From Burkholderia latens (GTDB lineage: Bacteria; Pseudomonadota; Gammaproteobacteria; Burkholderiales; Burkholderiaceae): a stretch of 64,000 nucleotides of DNA. The notes under the pieces are model-generated. The model did not search any database and was not told the DNA's origin. It saw only the letters and a program-made list of their open reading frames with translations. The stretch covers positions 1,302,001 to 1,366,000 of the forward strand of contig NZ_CP013438.1 in NCBI RefSeq assembly GCF_001718795.1, given 5' to 3'. How positions within the stretch are numbered: the stretch's first letter is position 1; each line of letters opens with the position of its first letter. Shown in pieces: positions 34,306-43,187 of the stretch. Made by a program: the position numbers and the translations under genes.

Positions 34306-36558
34306 ATGATCGATCGTGTATTGCGGCGGCCGGCGCGCTACGCCGGCCGCATCTTCGTCGCCGCCGTGCTCGCCGCGCCGCTCGTCGCGCATGCGCTGCC
34401 CGGCTACGACGACGTGCGCCGCAGCTGGCGCAGCTCGGACTGGGTGCTGCTCGCGCGCGACGGCACGCCGCTGCAGCGCATGCGCGTTGACCTCACCGAG
34501 CGGCGCGGCGACTGGGTGTCGCTCGCCGACGTGTCGCCCGCGTTCCGCGAAGCGATCGTCGTGTCGGAGGACAAGCGCTTCTACGAGCACAGCGGCGTCG
34601 ACTGGCGCGGCATTGCAGGCGCGGCGTGGGGCAACCTGTGGAACGAGCGCACGCGCGGCGCGTCGACCGTGACGATGCAGCTCGCCGGGCTGCTCAGCGA
34701 TTCGCCGCGACGCTCCGGCCAGCGCTCGTTGCCGCAAAAGGCGACGCAGGCGATGAACGCGCTGCTGCTCGAACGCGGCTGGCGCAAGGATCAGATTCTC
34801 GAGGCGTATCTGAACCTCGTGCCGTTCCGCGGCGAGACGGTTGGGCTCGGCGCGTTGTCGCAGGTGCTGTTCGGCAAGGCGCCGTCCGGCCTCGACGCGC
34901 GCGAGGCCGCGATCGCGGCGGCACTCGTGCGTGCGCCCAATGCGGCGCCCGCGAAGGTCGCCGAGCGTGCGTGCCGGATCCTGCGCGACATGCGTGCGGA
35001 GCACGCGTGCGCGTCGCTCGACGGCTACGTGCAGCTCGTGATCGCGCGGCCGGCCACCGTCGTGCGTAACGACGTCGCGGCGGACGGCGCCGCCCTCGCC
35101 CCGCACTTCGCGCGCCGAATCGCGGCCGAGGTCAAGCCGGCAGCCGGCGCACAGGTGCGCACGACACTCGACGCGCCGCTGCAGCGCTTCGCGCGCGACA
35201 CGCTCACGCGCGCGCTGACCGAGCTCAACGCGCCCGCGCACCGGCGCAACGTGCAGGACGGCGCGGTCGTCGTGATCGACAACGCGAGCGGCGAAATTCG
35301 CGCGTGGGTCGGTTCGTCGGGCGCGTTGTCGAGCGCACGCGACGTCGACGCCGTGCTCGCGCCGCGCCAGGCCGGCTCGACGCTCAAGCCGTTCCTCTAT
35401 GCGCAGGCGATCGACGAGAAGCGGCTGACGGCCGCGTCGCTGCTCGACGACGCGCCGATCAACCTCGCGGCCGGCGGCGGCCTCTACATTCCGCAGAACT
35501 ACGACAAGGACTTCAAGGGCTGGGTGAGCGTGCGCAGCGCGCTCGGCGGCTCGCTGAACGTGCCCGCGGTGCGCACGCTCGTGCTCGTCACGCCGCATCG
35601 CTTCGCGCGCACGCTGACGGCGCTCGGGTTGCCGCTCGCGCAGGAAGGCGATTACTACGGATTCAGCCTCGCGCTGGGCAGCGCGGACGTCACGCTGCTG
35701 TCGCTGACCAATGCGTATCGCGCGCTCGCGAACGGCGGCGTCGTGCGCAACGTCGTCGATCGGCCCGCGGCGGTGCCCGCTTCCGGCGCATCGTCGGGAT
35801 CGACTCGCGCGGACGACGGCACGCGTGTGTTCAGCGAAGCGGCCAGCTTCGTCGTCACCGACATCCTGTCCGACAACAACGCGCGCGTGCGCACGTTCGG
35901 CTTCGACAACCCGCTCGCGACGCGCTTCTTCTCCGCAGTGAAGACCGGCACGAGCAAGGATATGCGCGACAACTGGACGATAGGCTTCACGTCGCGCTAT
36001 ACGGTCGGCGTGTGGGTCGGCAATGCCGACGGCTCGCCGATGTGGGACGTGTCGGGGGTCACGGGTGCGTCGCCGGTGTGGTCGGCCGTCGTCGGCTACC
36101 TGCATCGCGACGCGCCGAGCCGCGCGCCTCGCCCGCCCGCCGGCGTCGAAACGCGCCGGATCGCGTTCGAGCGCGACGTCGAGCCGTCACGCAACGAGTG
36201 GTTCATCGCGGGCACGGCGCTCGACACGATCCGGCTCGCGGCGCCCGTCGCGCCGGGCAATGACGGCGCACGCGCGCCGCTGATGATCGGCGCGCCGACC
36301 GACGGCACGATCTTCGCGATCGATCCGGACATTCCGCCGAAGAATCAGCGGATCTGGTTCGAGCGATCGTCGGGGCACGCGGCGCGGTTCGCGTGGCGGC
36401 TCGACGACAAGGTGATCGGGCACGGCGACCGCATCGCGTGGATGCCTTGGCCGGGCCGGCACCGGCTGGAGCTCGTCGACGCGCGCGGCAACGTTGCGGA
36501 CGCGATCGGCTTCGAAGTGCGCGGCGCGTTCGCGAAGCCGGCGGCGCGCAAACCCTGA
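34306..36558 (+). CDS. pbpC: Penicillin-binding protein 1C
   Basis: 750 residues. After an N-terminal signal anchor comes a GT51 glycosyltransferase domain with the catalytic glutamate in V-V-S-E-D-K-R-F-Y (E88) and G-A-S-T-V-T-M-Q-L. The transpeptidase domain carries S358-T-L-K361, S-L-N and K546-T-G. The last roughly 90 residues form a BiPBP_C-type domain. It polymerises and cross-links peptidoglycan in the periplasm. The A2M-pbpC pair is conserved in many Gram-negatives and is thought to repair the wall while A2M neutralises proteases. ATG 34306 is used; GTG 34303 is immediately upstream in the same frame. Confidence 0.93.
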   Translation: MIDRVLRRPARYAGRIFVAAVLAAPLVAHALPGYDDVRRSWRSSDWVLLARDGTPLQRMRVDLTERRGDWVSLADVSPAFREAIVVSEDKRFYEHSGVDWRGIAGAAWGNLWNERTRGASTVTMQLAGLLSDSPRRSGQRSLPQKATQAMNALLLERGWRKDQILEAYLNLVPFRGETVGLGALSQVLFGKAPSGLDAREAAIAAALVRAPNAAPAKVAERACRILRDMRAEHACASLDGYVQLVIARPATVVRNDVAADGAALAPHFARRIAAEVKPAAGAQVRTTLDAPLQRFARDTLTRALTELNAPAHRRNVQDGAVVVIDNASGEIRAWVGSSGALSSARDVDAVLAPRQAGSTLKPFLYAQAIDEKRLTAASLLDDAPINLAAGGGLYIPQNYDKDFKGWVSVRSALGGSLNVPAVRTLVLVTPHRFARTLTALGLPLAQEGDYYGFSLALGSADVTLLSLTNAYRALANGGVVRNVVDRPAAVPASGASSGSTRADDGTRVFSEAASFVVTDILSDNNARVRTFGFDNPLATRFFSAVKTGTSKDMRDNWTIGFTSRYTVGVWVGNADGSPMWDVSGVTGASPVWSAVVGYLHRDAPSRAPRPPAGVETRRIAFERDVEPSRNEWFIAGTALDTIRLAAPVAPGNDGARAPLMIGAPTDGTIFAIDPDIPPKNQRIWFERSSGHAARFAWRLDDKVIGHGDRIAWMPWPGRHRLELVDARGNVADAIGFEVRGAFAKPAARKP

Positions 36559-36745
36559 GCGCCGCAGCTTACTGGGTCGCTGCGCCCGCACTCGCGGGCT
36601 GCGCAGCGCAAACCGCGCCATCGGCAGCACGCTCCGCGCTTCACCGGAAAACGGCCAAGCAACGCACCGATTCGAGACCTAGAATAAGAGCGGCGCCCCG
36701 CATGCGGCGCACGGCGGTTGTCTCCACTTTCGATTGCCCGCGACC

Positions 36746-37438
36746 ATGAACATTCGCCATCCTCGCCTGATCCGCCCCGCACTGCGCACGCTCTGCGTCG
36801 CCGCGCTCGCGTCGCTTGCCGGCTGCAACGGCGACGCGTGTTTCGGCGTAGATGTCTGTTTCAACGACAACAACACGCAGCCGGTCGCGCTGTCCGGCAC
36901 GGCGGCCACGGGCCGCGCGCTCGCGAGCGCGTCGGTCACGGTCAGTTGCGCGCAGGGCTCGGCAACCACGCTGACCGACGGCGGCGGCAATTACCGCGTG
37001 ACGGTCAATGCCGCGCTGCCTTGCGTGATCACCGTCGCATCGGGCGGCACGAGCCTGCATTCGCTCGCTTACGGAGGCGGCACATTCAATACGACGCCGC
37101 AGACCGAGCTGCTGCTCGCCTACCTCGCCGCGCAACTCGGCACGAACACGGCCGGGCTGATCGGCACTTTTCAGGGCAGCGCACGCTTCCAGCAGGCAAT
37201 GGGGAGCCTGGGCACGGTACAGGCCGCGCAATCGGCAGTGGTGACGAATCTGCAACAGCGCTATTCGGTGACACTGACCGCGCCCGCGTTCCTCACCACG
37301 CCGTTCGTCGTCGGGCAGCCGGGCGTGGACGCCGATCTCGACGCGCTCGCAAAGGCCGGCGCAATCGATTCGAACGGGATGCCGGATCCGTCAGCGGTTT
37401 CCCTGCTGACGCAGGCGGGCGCGGCGCACCCGCTCTAG
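36746..37438 (+). CDS. Putative lipoprotein of unknown function
   Basis: 230 residues. The N-terminus is a lipoprotein signal with the lipobox L-A-G-C (cleavage before the cysteine), followed by N-G-D-A-C-F-G-V-D-V-C-F. Residues 40-90 (G-R-A-L-A-S-A-S-V-T-V and G-G-N-Y-R-V-T-V) resemble a carboxypeptidase-regulatory-like beta sandwich. The C-terminal half is helical and has no recognised motif. ATG 36746 gives the best signal sequence. It sits alone between pbpC and a convergent MFS gene. A surface or periplasmic role is likely; no function can be assigned. Confidence 0.72.
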   Translation: MNIRHPRLIRPALRTLCVAALASLAGCNGDACFGVDVCFNDNNTQPVALSGTAATGRALASASVTVSCAQGSATTLTDGGGNYRVTVNAALPCVITVASGGTSLHSLAYGGGTFNTTPQTELLLAYLAAQLGTNTAGLIGTFQGSARFQQAMGSLGTVQAAQSAVVTNLQQRYSVTLTAPAFLTTPFVVGQPGVDADLDALAKAGAIDSNGMPDPSAVSLLTQAGAAHPL

Positions 37439-37535
37439 CAGCGCGTGTCGCCCTGAACCCAGCGAACACCGGCAGTCCGCGCCGCTTCCCGCAACGGTAT
37501 CGATACCGGCCGGCAGCCCGTCCCGTGCACGGCGC

Positions 37536-38783
37536 TTACGCCGCCTCCCCGCTCCCGCACGCGACACGCGCGGCCTGCTGCTGCGTCAGATACCTCAGCA
37601 GCTTCGTCACCATCCACACGACGATGAACGACAGCGCGACGAAGAACACCGCGAGCGGCGTCAGCACGTGAATCGACACGAAACCGGCAAGGCCCATCAT
37701 CGCGGACGACACGAGCAACAGCGCACACCCGAGAATCGCGCTCGTCAGCCCCGCGATATGCGGAAACAGCGAATTGCCCTTGGCCATCAGCGTCGGATAC
37801 ATCGCGCCCGCGCAGAAGCCCATCACGAGCACCGGCGTCGCAAGCGTCCATACGCGCAGGCCGATGGTCAGCGCCAGCGCAAGCATCACGACCGCCGCGC
37901 CGGCCATCACGCGCGCGCCGATGCGCAGCCGCTGCTCGGCGCTCGGCAGCCCGCGTCCGTGGATCCGGTTCGACAACCCGCCGAGGAAATACATCAGCCC
38001 GATCCCGAGCGCCAGGTAACCGAAGAAGGTCGGCGGCTTGTGCAGCGTGGTCTGCACCATGAACGGCCCGACGATATTGAACACGAGCAGGATGCTGTAG
38101 CACAGCCCCTGCGCGAGGAAACAGCTCTGGAACACCGGGCTCGCGAGCACCTTGCCCGCGTTCGTCATCAGCGTGCGCGGCTCGAGATGGACCGGTTTCG
38201 GCAAGGTCTCGCGGTAGCGCCACAGCAGCGCCCACATCACGAGCGAATACACGAGCAGGAACACGAGGCACGCGCGCCAGCCGAACCATTCCTGCAGGTG
38301 CGCGCCGATCACCGGCGCGACGATCGGCGCGAGCCCCCATGCGATCGACATGTAGGTGAACGCATGCAGCAGCGCCTGGCCCGAGAACGAATCGGTGATG
38401 ATCGCCTTCGCGAGCAGGTTCGTCGTCGCGATCCCGAAGCCCTGCAGGCAGCGCGCGAGCACGAACGTCTCGAGGTTCGGTGCGCCGAGCGAAAGCAGGC
38501 AGCCGATCGTATAGATCACCAGCCCGAACGCAAGCACGCGCTTGCGCCCGTACGCATCGGCGACCGGCCCGAAGATCAGTTGCCCCAGCGCATAGGCGGC
38601 CATATAGCCGGACACGCTCGACTGGATCGCCTGCGGCGTGGTCGCGAACGAGCGCGCCATGTCGGGCAGCGCGGGCACGTAGATGTCGATCGCGAGCTGG
38701 CCGGCGGACGCGAACAGGCAGATCAGGAACAACAGGAAACGCGGCGAATTCGATTCGCGCGCGGCAGTGAGCGAGGCGTTCAT
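37536..38783 (-). CDS. Bcr/CflA family drug-resistance MFS transporter
   Basis: 415 residues with 12 membrane helices. D-I-Y-V-P-A-L-P-D-M-A in helix 1, G-Q-L-I-F-G-P-V-A-D-A-Y-G-R-K-R-V in the 2-3 loop, R-C-L-Q-G-F-G in helix 4 and A-P-V-I-G-A-H-L in helix 5 (the antiporter motif C) mark the DHA1 Bcr/CflA efflux group, whose members export bicyclomycin, chloramphenicol or sulfonamides. The ATG at 38783 is preferred to a start 11 codons upstream. No dedicated regulator is adjacent. The substrate is unknown. Confidence 0.87.
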   Translation of the reverse strand: MNASLTAARESNSPRFLLFLICLFASAGQLAIDIYVPALPDMARSFATTPQAIQSSVSGYMAAYALGQLIFGPVADAYGRKRVLAFGLVIYTIGCLLSLGAPNLETFVLARCLQGFGIATTNLLAKAIITDSFSGQALLHAFTYMSIAWGLAPIVAPVIGAHLQEWFGWRACLVFLLVYSLVMWALLWRYRETLPKPVHLEPRTLMTNAGKVLASPVFQSCFLAQGLCYSILLVFNIVGPFMVQTTLHKPPTFFGYLALGIGLMYFLGGLSNRIHGRGLPSAEQRLRIGARVMAGAAVVMLALALTIGLRVWTLATPVLVMGFCAGAMYPTLMAKGNSLFPHIAGLTSAILGCALLLVSSAMMGLAGFVSIHVLTPLAVFFVALSFIVVWMVTKLLRYLTQQQAARVACGSGEAA

Positions 38784-39134
38784 GACAACCGGGAAGGATT
38801 CGGACGGCGGCGGCACGCGCCAGCTTGTTCGATTGACGAACAGCGGTGCGCGGCGAAGCCGTATTGTGCCTGTTGTTGCGTCATCCGACCGGAAGCCCCT
38901 GGCGCGCGCGCGGTTGAATGCCGATCGGACGCCTTTCGGAAACGCGCCAGGATGGCCGCCGGCGCCGGTCGCACCCCGGCTTCGAGATTCGGCCGCAGCC
39001 TCGTCCCCGTGGGCTCGCCGCGTTTTAATCCTGCTTTAAGCCAGCGCTCGCATAGTGGCGGGTGGCTCATTCCGTGAGCCGCACGCTTCATTCATTGTCG
39101 ATTGGATCACTCTTCGTTTGATGGAGATACGAAT
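38784..39134. other. 351-bp divergent intergenic region
   Basis: Between the Bcr/CflA gene (minus) and a small exported-protein gene (plus). No gene-like frame. The part nearest the plus-strand gene (39020-39130) is moderately AT-rich and presumably holds its promoter, but I cannot assign hexamers with confidence. Confidence 0.45.
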
Positions 39135-39674
39135 ATGCGATTCCGTTCGTATATGGCGGCGGGCGCGCTGGCGCTGATGCCCGTGCTCGCGATGGCCGGG
39201 CAAGCCGACACGCCCCCGTCCGCGCAACCAATGTTCGTCAACGTCAACGGGCAGGCCGTGCCCGTCAAAGCCGAAACGCGCGTCGTCCAGACGGCGCTCG
39301 GCCCGACGAAGGTCAGCACGTGGAGCTGGCAGAGCCCGCAAGGCGGTGCGAGCTTCGAAATGCAGACGTCGTCGTCGGGCGGCATGCCGCCGGCCACTGC
39401 GCTGCGGCAGTTGCAAGCCGCGCAGTATCAGATGCAGGCGGCCCATGCGCAAATGGTCGCGCTGCAGCAGCAGATGATCGCGCTGCAGCACGTCGCGCTC
39501 GCCAACGCGTTCGCGATGCCGATGCCGCAACCCGTCGCGTTCGCGACGCCGATGTGGGCGATGCCGGAACCGGTCGTCGTGCTCGTGCCGGCGCAGCCGG
39601 CCGCGCGTGCGGTGGCGCCGGCACCGTCGGCACCGGCCCAGCCGGCCGCGCGCGGGCCGGAAATCAAGGCCTGA
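39135..39674 (+). CDS. Small exported Ala/Met/Gln/Pro-rich protein of unknown function
   Basis: 179 residues. A signal peptide (F-R-S-Y-M-A-A-G-A-L-A-L-M-P-V-L-A-M-A) precedes a mature protein with three visible parts: a short beta-like N-terminal region, a Gln/Met/Ala-rich amphipathic helix (about residues 95-135, with Q-M-Q-A-A-H-A-Q-M and L-Q-Q-Q-M repeats), and a Met/Pro/Ala-rich low-complexity tail. The ATG at 39135 has GGAG 9 bp upstream; an in-frame ATG 11 codons earlier lacks it. A strong terminator follows, so it is a monocistronic transcript. I recognise no family; the Met-rich tail might bind copper, which is a guess. Confidence 0.72.
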   Translation: MRFRSYMAAGALALMPVLAMAGQADTPPSAQPMFVNVNGQAVPVKAETRVVQTALGPTKVSTWSWQSPQGGASFEMQTSSSGGMPPATALRQLQAAQYQMQAAHAQMVALQQQMIALQHVALANAFAMPMPQPVAFATPMWAMPEPVVVLVPAQPAARAVAPAPSAPAQPAARGPEIKA

Positions 39675-39713
39675 CGCGTCAATCCGGCGCACGAGCGCCC
39701 TGGCTGCAAAGTC

Positions 39714-39745
39714 AAACCGCCGGCACATGCCGGCGGTTTTTGTTT
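39714..39745 (+). terminator. Strong Rho-independent terminator
   Basis: A 12-bp inverted repeat AAACCGCCGGCA / TGCCGGCGGTTT (39714-39739) with minimal loop runs directly into a T-rich tail (TTTTTGTTT). The A-rich left flank makes it usable from either side, serving both the exported-protein gene and the convergent gltI-like gene. Confidence 0.9.
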
Positions 39746-39773
39746 GCAACGCAACACCGCTACGGCGCAGCGC

Positions 39774-40670
39774 TCAGTACTGCGCCTGATCCGTCGGATT
39801 CCTGAACAGCTGCTTCATTTCCGGCGACAGCGGATAGTTGAGGCTCACGCCCTTCGGCGGAATCGGCTGCATGAACCATTGATCGTAGAGCTTCTCGGCC
39901 TCCCCCGAGGTCTGCATCTTCGCGATCACGCCATCGACCACGTGCTTGAACGCCGGGTCGTCCTTGCGCATCATGCATGCGTAGTTTTCATGGACGAGCG
40001 GCGTGCCCGTCACCGTATATGCGCCCGGGTTGCGGTCTTTCGCGATCTCGCCGTACAGCAGCGGCTCGTCCATCACGAACGCCACCGCGCGGCCCGTCGT
40101 GACGTTCATGAACGCTTCGGCGTGGTCCTTCGCGCTGATGATCGTCATGTTCATCCCCTTCTCCTCGTTCAGCTTGCGCAGCAGGCGCTCGTCCGACGTG
40201 CCGGCCGTCGTCGCGACGGTCTTGCCGGCCAGGTCCGGAAAGTCCTTCACGCCCGAGTCCTTGCGCGTGCTGAAGCGAATGCCGTAAAGAAAGATGCTGT
40301 TCGAGAACGCGGCCTGCTTCTGCCGCTCCAGCGTATTGGTCGTCGACCCGCACTCGAAGTCGATCGTGCCGTTCTGCAGCAGCGGAATCCGGTTCTGCGA
40401 CGTGATCGGGATCTCCTTCACCGTCAGGTTCGGCATCTTCAGTTCGGCCTTCAACTGATCGATGACGCGCGCCGCGATGTCGCGCGAATAACCGATGTTC
40501 TTCTGCTGGTTGTCCGAGTACGAGAACGGCACCGACGATTCGCGGATACCCAGCGACACGACACCCGTGTCCTTGATCTTCTTCAGCGTGCCGGTAAGAG
40601 CCTGCGCGTGCGCGGTGCCGGCCAGCGCGCAAGTCAGCGCAACGGCCAGCCAACGGAAGCGGCGATCCAT
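39774..40670 (-). CDS. ABC transporter substrate-binding protein, glutamate/aspartate type (GltI-like)
   Basis: 298 residues. The signal peptide (R-R-F-R-W-L-A-V-A-L-T-C-A-L-A-G-T-A-H-A) is followed by a family 3 solute-binding domain: V-P-F-S-Y-S-D-N near the start, D-F-E-C-G-S-T-T-N-T, and F-V-M-D-E-P-L-L-Y-G. These are characteristic of GltI (glutamate/aspartate) proteins. It would bind amino acids in the periplasm and deliver them to an inner-membrane ABC permease, but no permease or ATPase gene is adjacent, so it is an orphan and must share a transporter encoded elsewhere. Confidence 0.9.
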   Translation of the reverse strand: MDRRFRWLAVALTCALAGTAHAQALTGTLKKIKDTGVVSLGIRESSVPFSYSDNQQKNIGYSRDIAARVIDQLKAELKMPNLTVKEIPITSQNRIPLLQNGTIDFECGSTTNTLERQKQAAFSNSIFLYGIRFSTRKDSGVKDFPDLAGKTVATTAGTSDERLLRKLNEEKGMNMTIISAKDHAEAFMNVTTGRAVAFVMDEPLLYGEIAKDRNPGAYTVTGTPLVHENYACMMRKDDPAFKHVVDGVIAKMQTSGEAEKLYDQWFMQPIPPKGVSLNYPLSPEMKQLFRNPTDQAQY

Positions 40671-41295
40671 GCTTTTCTCCTGACGAAACGGGGATGAGGG
40701 TCCGCTGATGTTCGCGGTGTGGCCTGCATTAAAGCATATGAATCAGCATCGCTTCGTCGCTGGCCGCCTGGCCGGAATGCAAGAACGGGTATCGGCCGTG
40801 GCGATCGTTGCGCGCCGCTCGTCGCCGGCTCGGCAGGCAGCGCGGCTTCGTTGGTACGACTTGATCCAACGACGCCGGTGCGGCGGCTGAACGACAGCAA
40901 CACGTCCGCAGACGCGGAATGAATGAATTCGGACAAGCAACCGACGTCCGCCGCGCCCGGTCGGCGGGGCCGATCGCCGCAGCGCGCAAAGGCACGGGCG
41001 CCGCATGCGCCTATTGATCGCGTCGCGCCCCGCATCGCACGCTCGCACCAACCGCACCAATCCCACCAATCGCTCCAACCGGCCGCGATGCTGCATTGCG
41101 ACATTGCAATCGTTTGCGTTTCTCGTTGTCTTCACACAAAACATATTCAAGAAACCGCCTCTTCGGCCGTTACCCAGTGCATGGCGCGTCGCAACACCAT
41201 TGGGTCGACCGTCAGACGAAAACGAGCAGGTCCGGTGTTCGCCGGACCGAGCACGACGCCGGCACGACGGCCATCTTCGAGGATCGAGTTTCACC
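40671..41295. other. 625-bp intergenic region upstream of the subtilisin-like protease
   Basis: Long divergent gap between the gltI-like gene and the protease. The protease frame remains open back to 41005, but this part has no signal or domain character and no credible start. Four 9-bp tandem repeats lie at 41046-41081. An AT-richer tract at about 41090-41160 is the likeliest promoter region, with an ATTGC-N6-GCAAT inverted element at about 41095-41110. No RNA gene is recognisable. Confidence 0.5.
41046..41081 (+). repeat. Four tandem 9-bp repeats upstream of the protease gene
   Basis: Units CACCAACCG, CACCAATCC, CACCAATCG and CTCCAACCG follow each other without gaps, differing at one to three positions. 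They lie about 215 bp before the protease start and just upstream of an AT-rich tract. They could be regulator binding sites in phase with the helix, or a slippage-prone repeat. Confidence 0.7.
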
Positions 41296-42948
41296 ATGAG
41301 AGCCAAACGTTCGAACTTCCCGCTGGCACGCCCCGCTCATGTGCGCATGCTCGCCGGCATGCTGTCTGCCGCCGCGCTGCTTCCGCTCGCAGGCTGCGGC
41401 GGCGGTGGCGGCGACGGCAGCAATCCGTCTTCTTCCAACGCAGCGCCGGCCCCTGCGCCCGCCCCGGCTCCCGCGCCGACGACGCCGGCCCCGACCAACG
41501 GCAGCAACGCGTGCGCGACGCAGCAGGCCGCCGTGCAGATGGCGGCTCAGACCACTGCGTCGACCGAGCCGCCGGTCGATCACCTGATCGTCAAGCTGAA
41601 GACGCCGGCGGGCGCGCGCGCGATGGCGGCCCTCGACACCGGCACGCGGCTCGACGCGGTGATCCAGCGTTCGATGACCCGCTGGACGGCCCCGACCGCA
41701 GCGGGCGCCGCCCGCGCGTATGCGGCCGCGACGACGTCGCAGGCGCCATTGAACGTGCAGGTCGAGCGAACGCTGTCGGACGGCGCCGCCGTGCTGTCGA
41801 TCGGCCAGCGCATCGCGTCGGATGACGCGGCCGCGCTCGCGCAGACGTTCGCCGCCGACGCCGACGTCGACTATGCCGAACCGGATCACCCGATGCGGAT
41901 TCGCGACACGCCGAGCGATCCGTCGTACAGCCAGCAGTGGTACCTGTCCGACGCGAGCGTCGGCATCAACGCGCCGCCCGCGTGGACGCGGACCAAGGGG
42001 GCGCCGACCGTCGTCACGGCTGTACTCGACACCGGCTACCGGCCGCACCCCGATCTCGTCGGCAACCTGCTGCCCGGCTACAACTTCATCTCGAACGCCA
42101 GCACCAGCAACAACGGCCAGACGCGCAGCAGCGACGCGACCGATCCGGGCGACTGGGTCACGCAGCAGGAACTCGACAACGCCAGCGGCCCGTTCTATCA
42201 CTGCGCGAGCGAACCGAGCGACAGCAGCTGGCACGGCACGCGCGTGATGGGCGTGATCGGCGCGACCGCGAACAACGGCATCGGCGTGGCCGGCGTGTCG
42301 TGGCTCGGCCGCATCCTGCCGGTGCGCGTGCTCGGCAAGTGCGGCGGCACGACGAGCGACATCGCAGACGCAATGCGGTGGGCGGCCGGCATTCCCGTCA
42401 ACGGCGCGCCGACGAACCCGAATCCGGCGAAGATCATCAACCTGAGCCTCGGCGGCGTCGGTGCGTGCAGCACGACGTTCCAGCAGGCCATCGACGACGT
42501 GAATGCGAAGGGCGTAACCGTCGTGGTCGCGGCCGGCAACGACGGGCTGTCGACCGGGCTCGATCAGCCCGCGAACTGCCGCGGCGTGATCAGCGTCGGC
42601 GCGACGGACGCGACCGGCCGCCGCGCATCGTTCAGCAACTTCGGCGCCGACGTTGCGCTGAGCGCGCCGGGCGTGAGCATCCTGTCGACGGCCAACAGCG
42701 GCACGACGACGCCGGGCGCGGACACGTATGCCACCGCGAGCGGCACGAGCCTCGCGACACCGCAAGTGTCGGGCATCGTCGGGTTGATGTTGTCGGTGAA
42801 CGGCAATCTGACACCCGCGCAGATCCAGCAGAAACTGCAAGGTGGGGCGCGTGCGGCAATGCTGCCGGCCAGCACGTCGTGCACCGCATTGCCGGCGGGA
42901 TCCGGCATTGCGGATGCGGGTGCTGCCGTCGCGGCAGCCGCGCAGTAG
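41296..42948 (+). CDS. Subtilisin-like (S8) serine protease, predicted lipoprotein
   Basis: 550 residues. The signal ends in L-P-L-A-G-C, a lipobox, followed by a Gly run and a Pro/Ala linker, so the protease should be tethered to the outer membrane or released after processing. Residues of about 90-200 form an inhibitor-like propeptide (D-H-L-I-V-K-L-K and D-Y-A-E-P-D). The catalytic triad is D245 (V-L-D-T-G-Y), H313 (W-H-G-T-R-V) and S485 (G-T-S-L-A-T-P). Several cysteines in the catalytic domain suggest disulfides. ATG 41296 gives the correct signal. B. cenocepacia carries a serine protease of this kind on its second chromosome; the equivalence is from memory. Confidence 0.92.
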   Translation: MRAKRSNFPLARPAHVRMLAGMLSAAALLPLAGCGGGGGDGSNPSSSNAAPAPAPAPAPAPTTPAPTNGSNACATQQAAVQMAAQTTASTEPPVDHLIVKLKTPAGARAMAALDTGTRLDAVIQRSMTRWTAPTAAGAARAYAAATTSQAPLNVQVERTLSDGAAVLSIGQRIASDDAAALAQTFAADADVDYAEPDHPMRIRDTPSDPSYSQQWYLSDASVGINAPPAWTRTKGAPTVVTAVLDTGYRPHPDLVGNLLPGYNFISNASTSNNGQTRSSDATDPGDWVTQQELDNASGPFYHCASEPSDSSWHGTRVMGVIGATANNGIGVAGVSWLGRILPVRVLGKCGGTTSDIADAMRWAAGIPVNGAPTNPNPAKIINLSLGGVGACSTTFQQAIDDVNAKGVTVVVAAGNDGLSTGLDQPANCRGVISVGATDATGRRASFSNFGADVALSAPGVSILSTANSGTTTPGADTYATASGTSLATPQVSGIVGLMLSVNGNLTPAQIQQKLQGGARAAMLPASTSCTALPAGSGIADAGAAVAAAAQ

Positions 42949-42968
42949 CGGTCACATTCCACCGCGGC

Positions 42969-43006
42969 AACCGCGCGCATGCTCATCGGGCATGCGCGCG
43001 GTTTCT
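42969..43006 (+). terminator. Rho-independent terminator after the protease
   Basis: A 14-bp perfect stem, AACCGCGCGCATGC paired with GCATGCGCGCGGTT, closes a 7-nt loop (42983-42989) and ends in TTTCTC. It lies 21 bp past the protease stop. Confidence 0.88.
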
Positions 43007-43074
43007 CAAGCACCGTTCGAGTGTCGAAGCACCATCGCTCGGCAAGCAATGTGCGAAGAAGGGCCGCAAAAGGG

Positions 43075-43104
43075 TTGACGCTTCGCACGACGACCCATTA
43101 CCAT
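43075..43104 (+). promoter_or_regulatory. Candidate promoter for the mgtA leader transcript
   Basis: TTGACG (43075-43080) lies 18 bp upstream of TACCAT (43099-43104), which would start a transcript near 43111. It directly follows the protease terminator and precedes the first leader ORF by about 18 bp. The -10 is weak, so this assignment is tentative. Confidence 0.4.
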
Positions 43105-43121
43105 CGCCCCCGTCTGATTAC

Positions 43122-43187
43122 ATGGAGTGTTCTGTGAACACCGATGCGAGTTGTAGTTGGTCCTCGACCAACTTGACTGCTGCCTGA
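43122..43187 (+). CDS. Candidate leader ORF 1 upstream of mgtA (21 aa)
   Basis: A 21-codon frame (start M-E-C-S-V-N-T-D, end S-S-T-N-L-T-A-A, TGA) about 11 nt after the predicted transcription start. Its coding sequence contains a perfect hairpin, GTTGGTC-CTC-GACCAAC (43156-43172), so ribosome progress would decide whether that hairpin forms. The peptide has two Cys, a Trp and six Ser. It could be part of a translation-sensing leader of the Mg transporter gene, or a chance frame; no similar peptide is known to me. Confidence 0.35.
   Translation: MECSVNTDASCSWSSTNLTAA

Noticed and set aside
41046..41081. A CRISPR-like or iteron origin array
   Set aside because: The units are only 9 bp, contiguous and few; no spacers, cas genes or replication genes are near.
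41005..41295. An N-terminal extension of the protease frame back to 41005
   Set aside because: It would bury the clear lipoprotein signal peptide inside the protein and shows no coding character.
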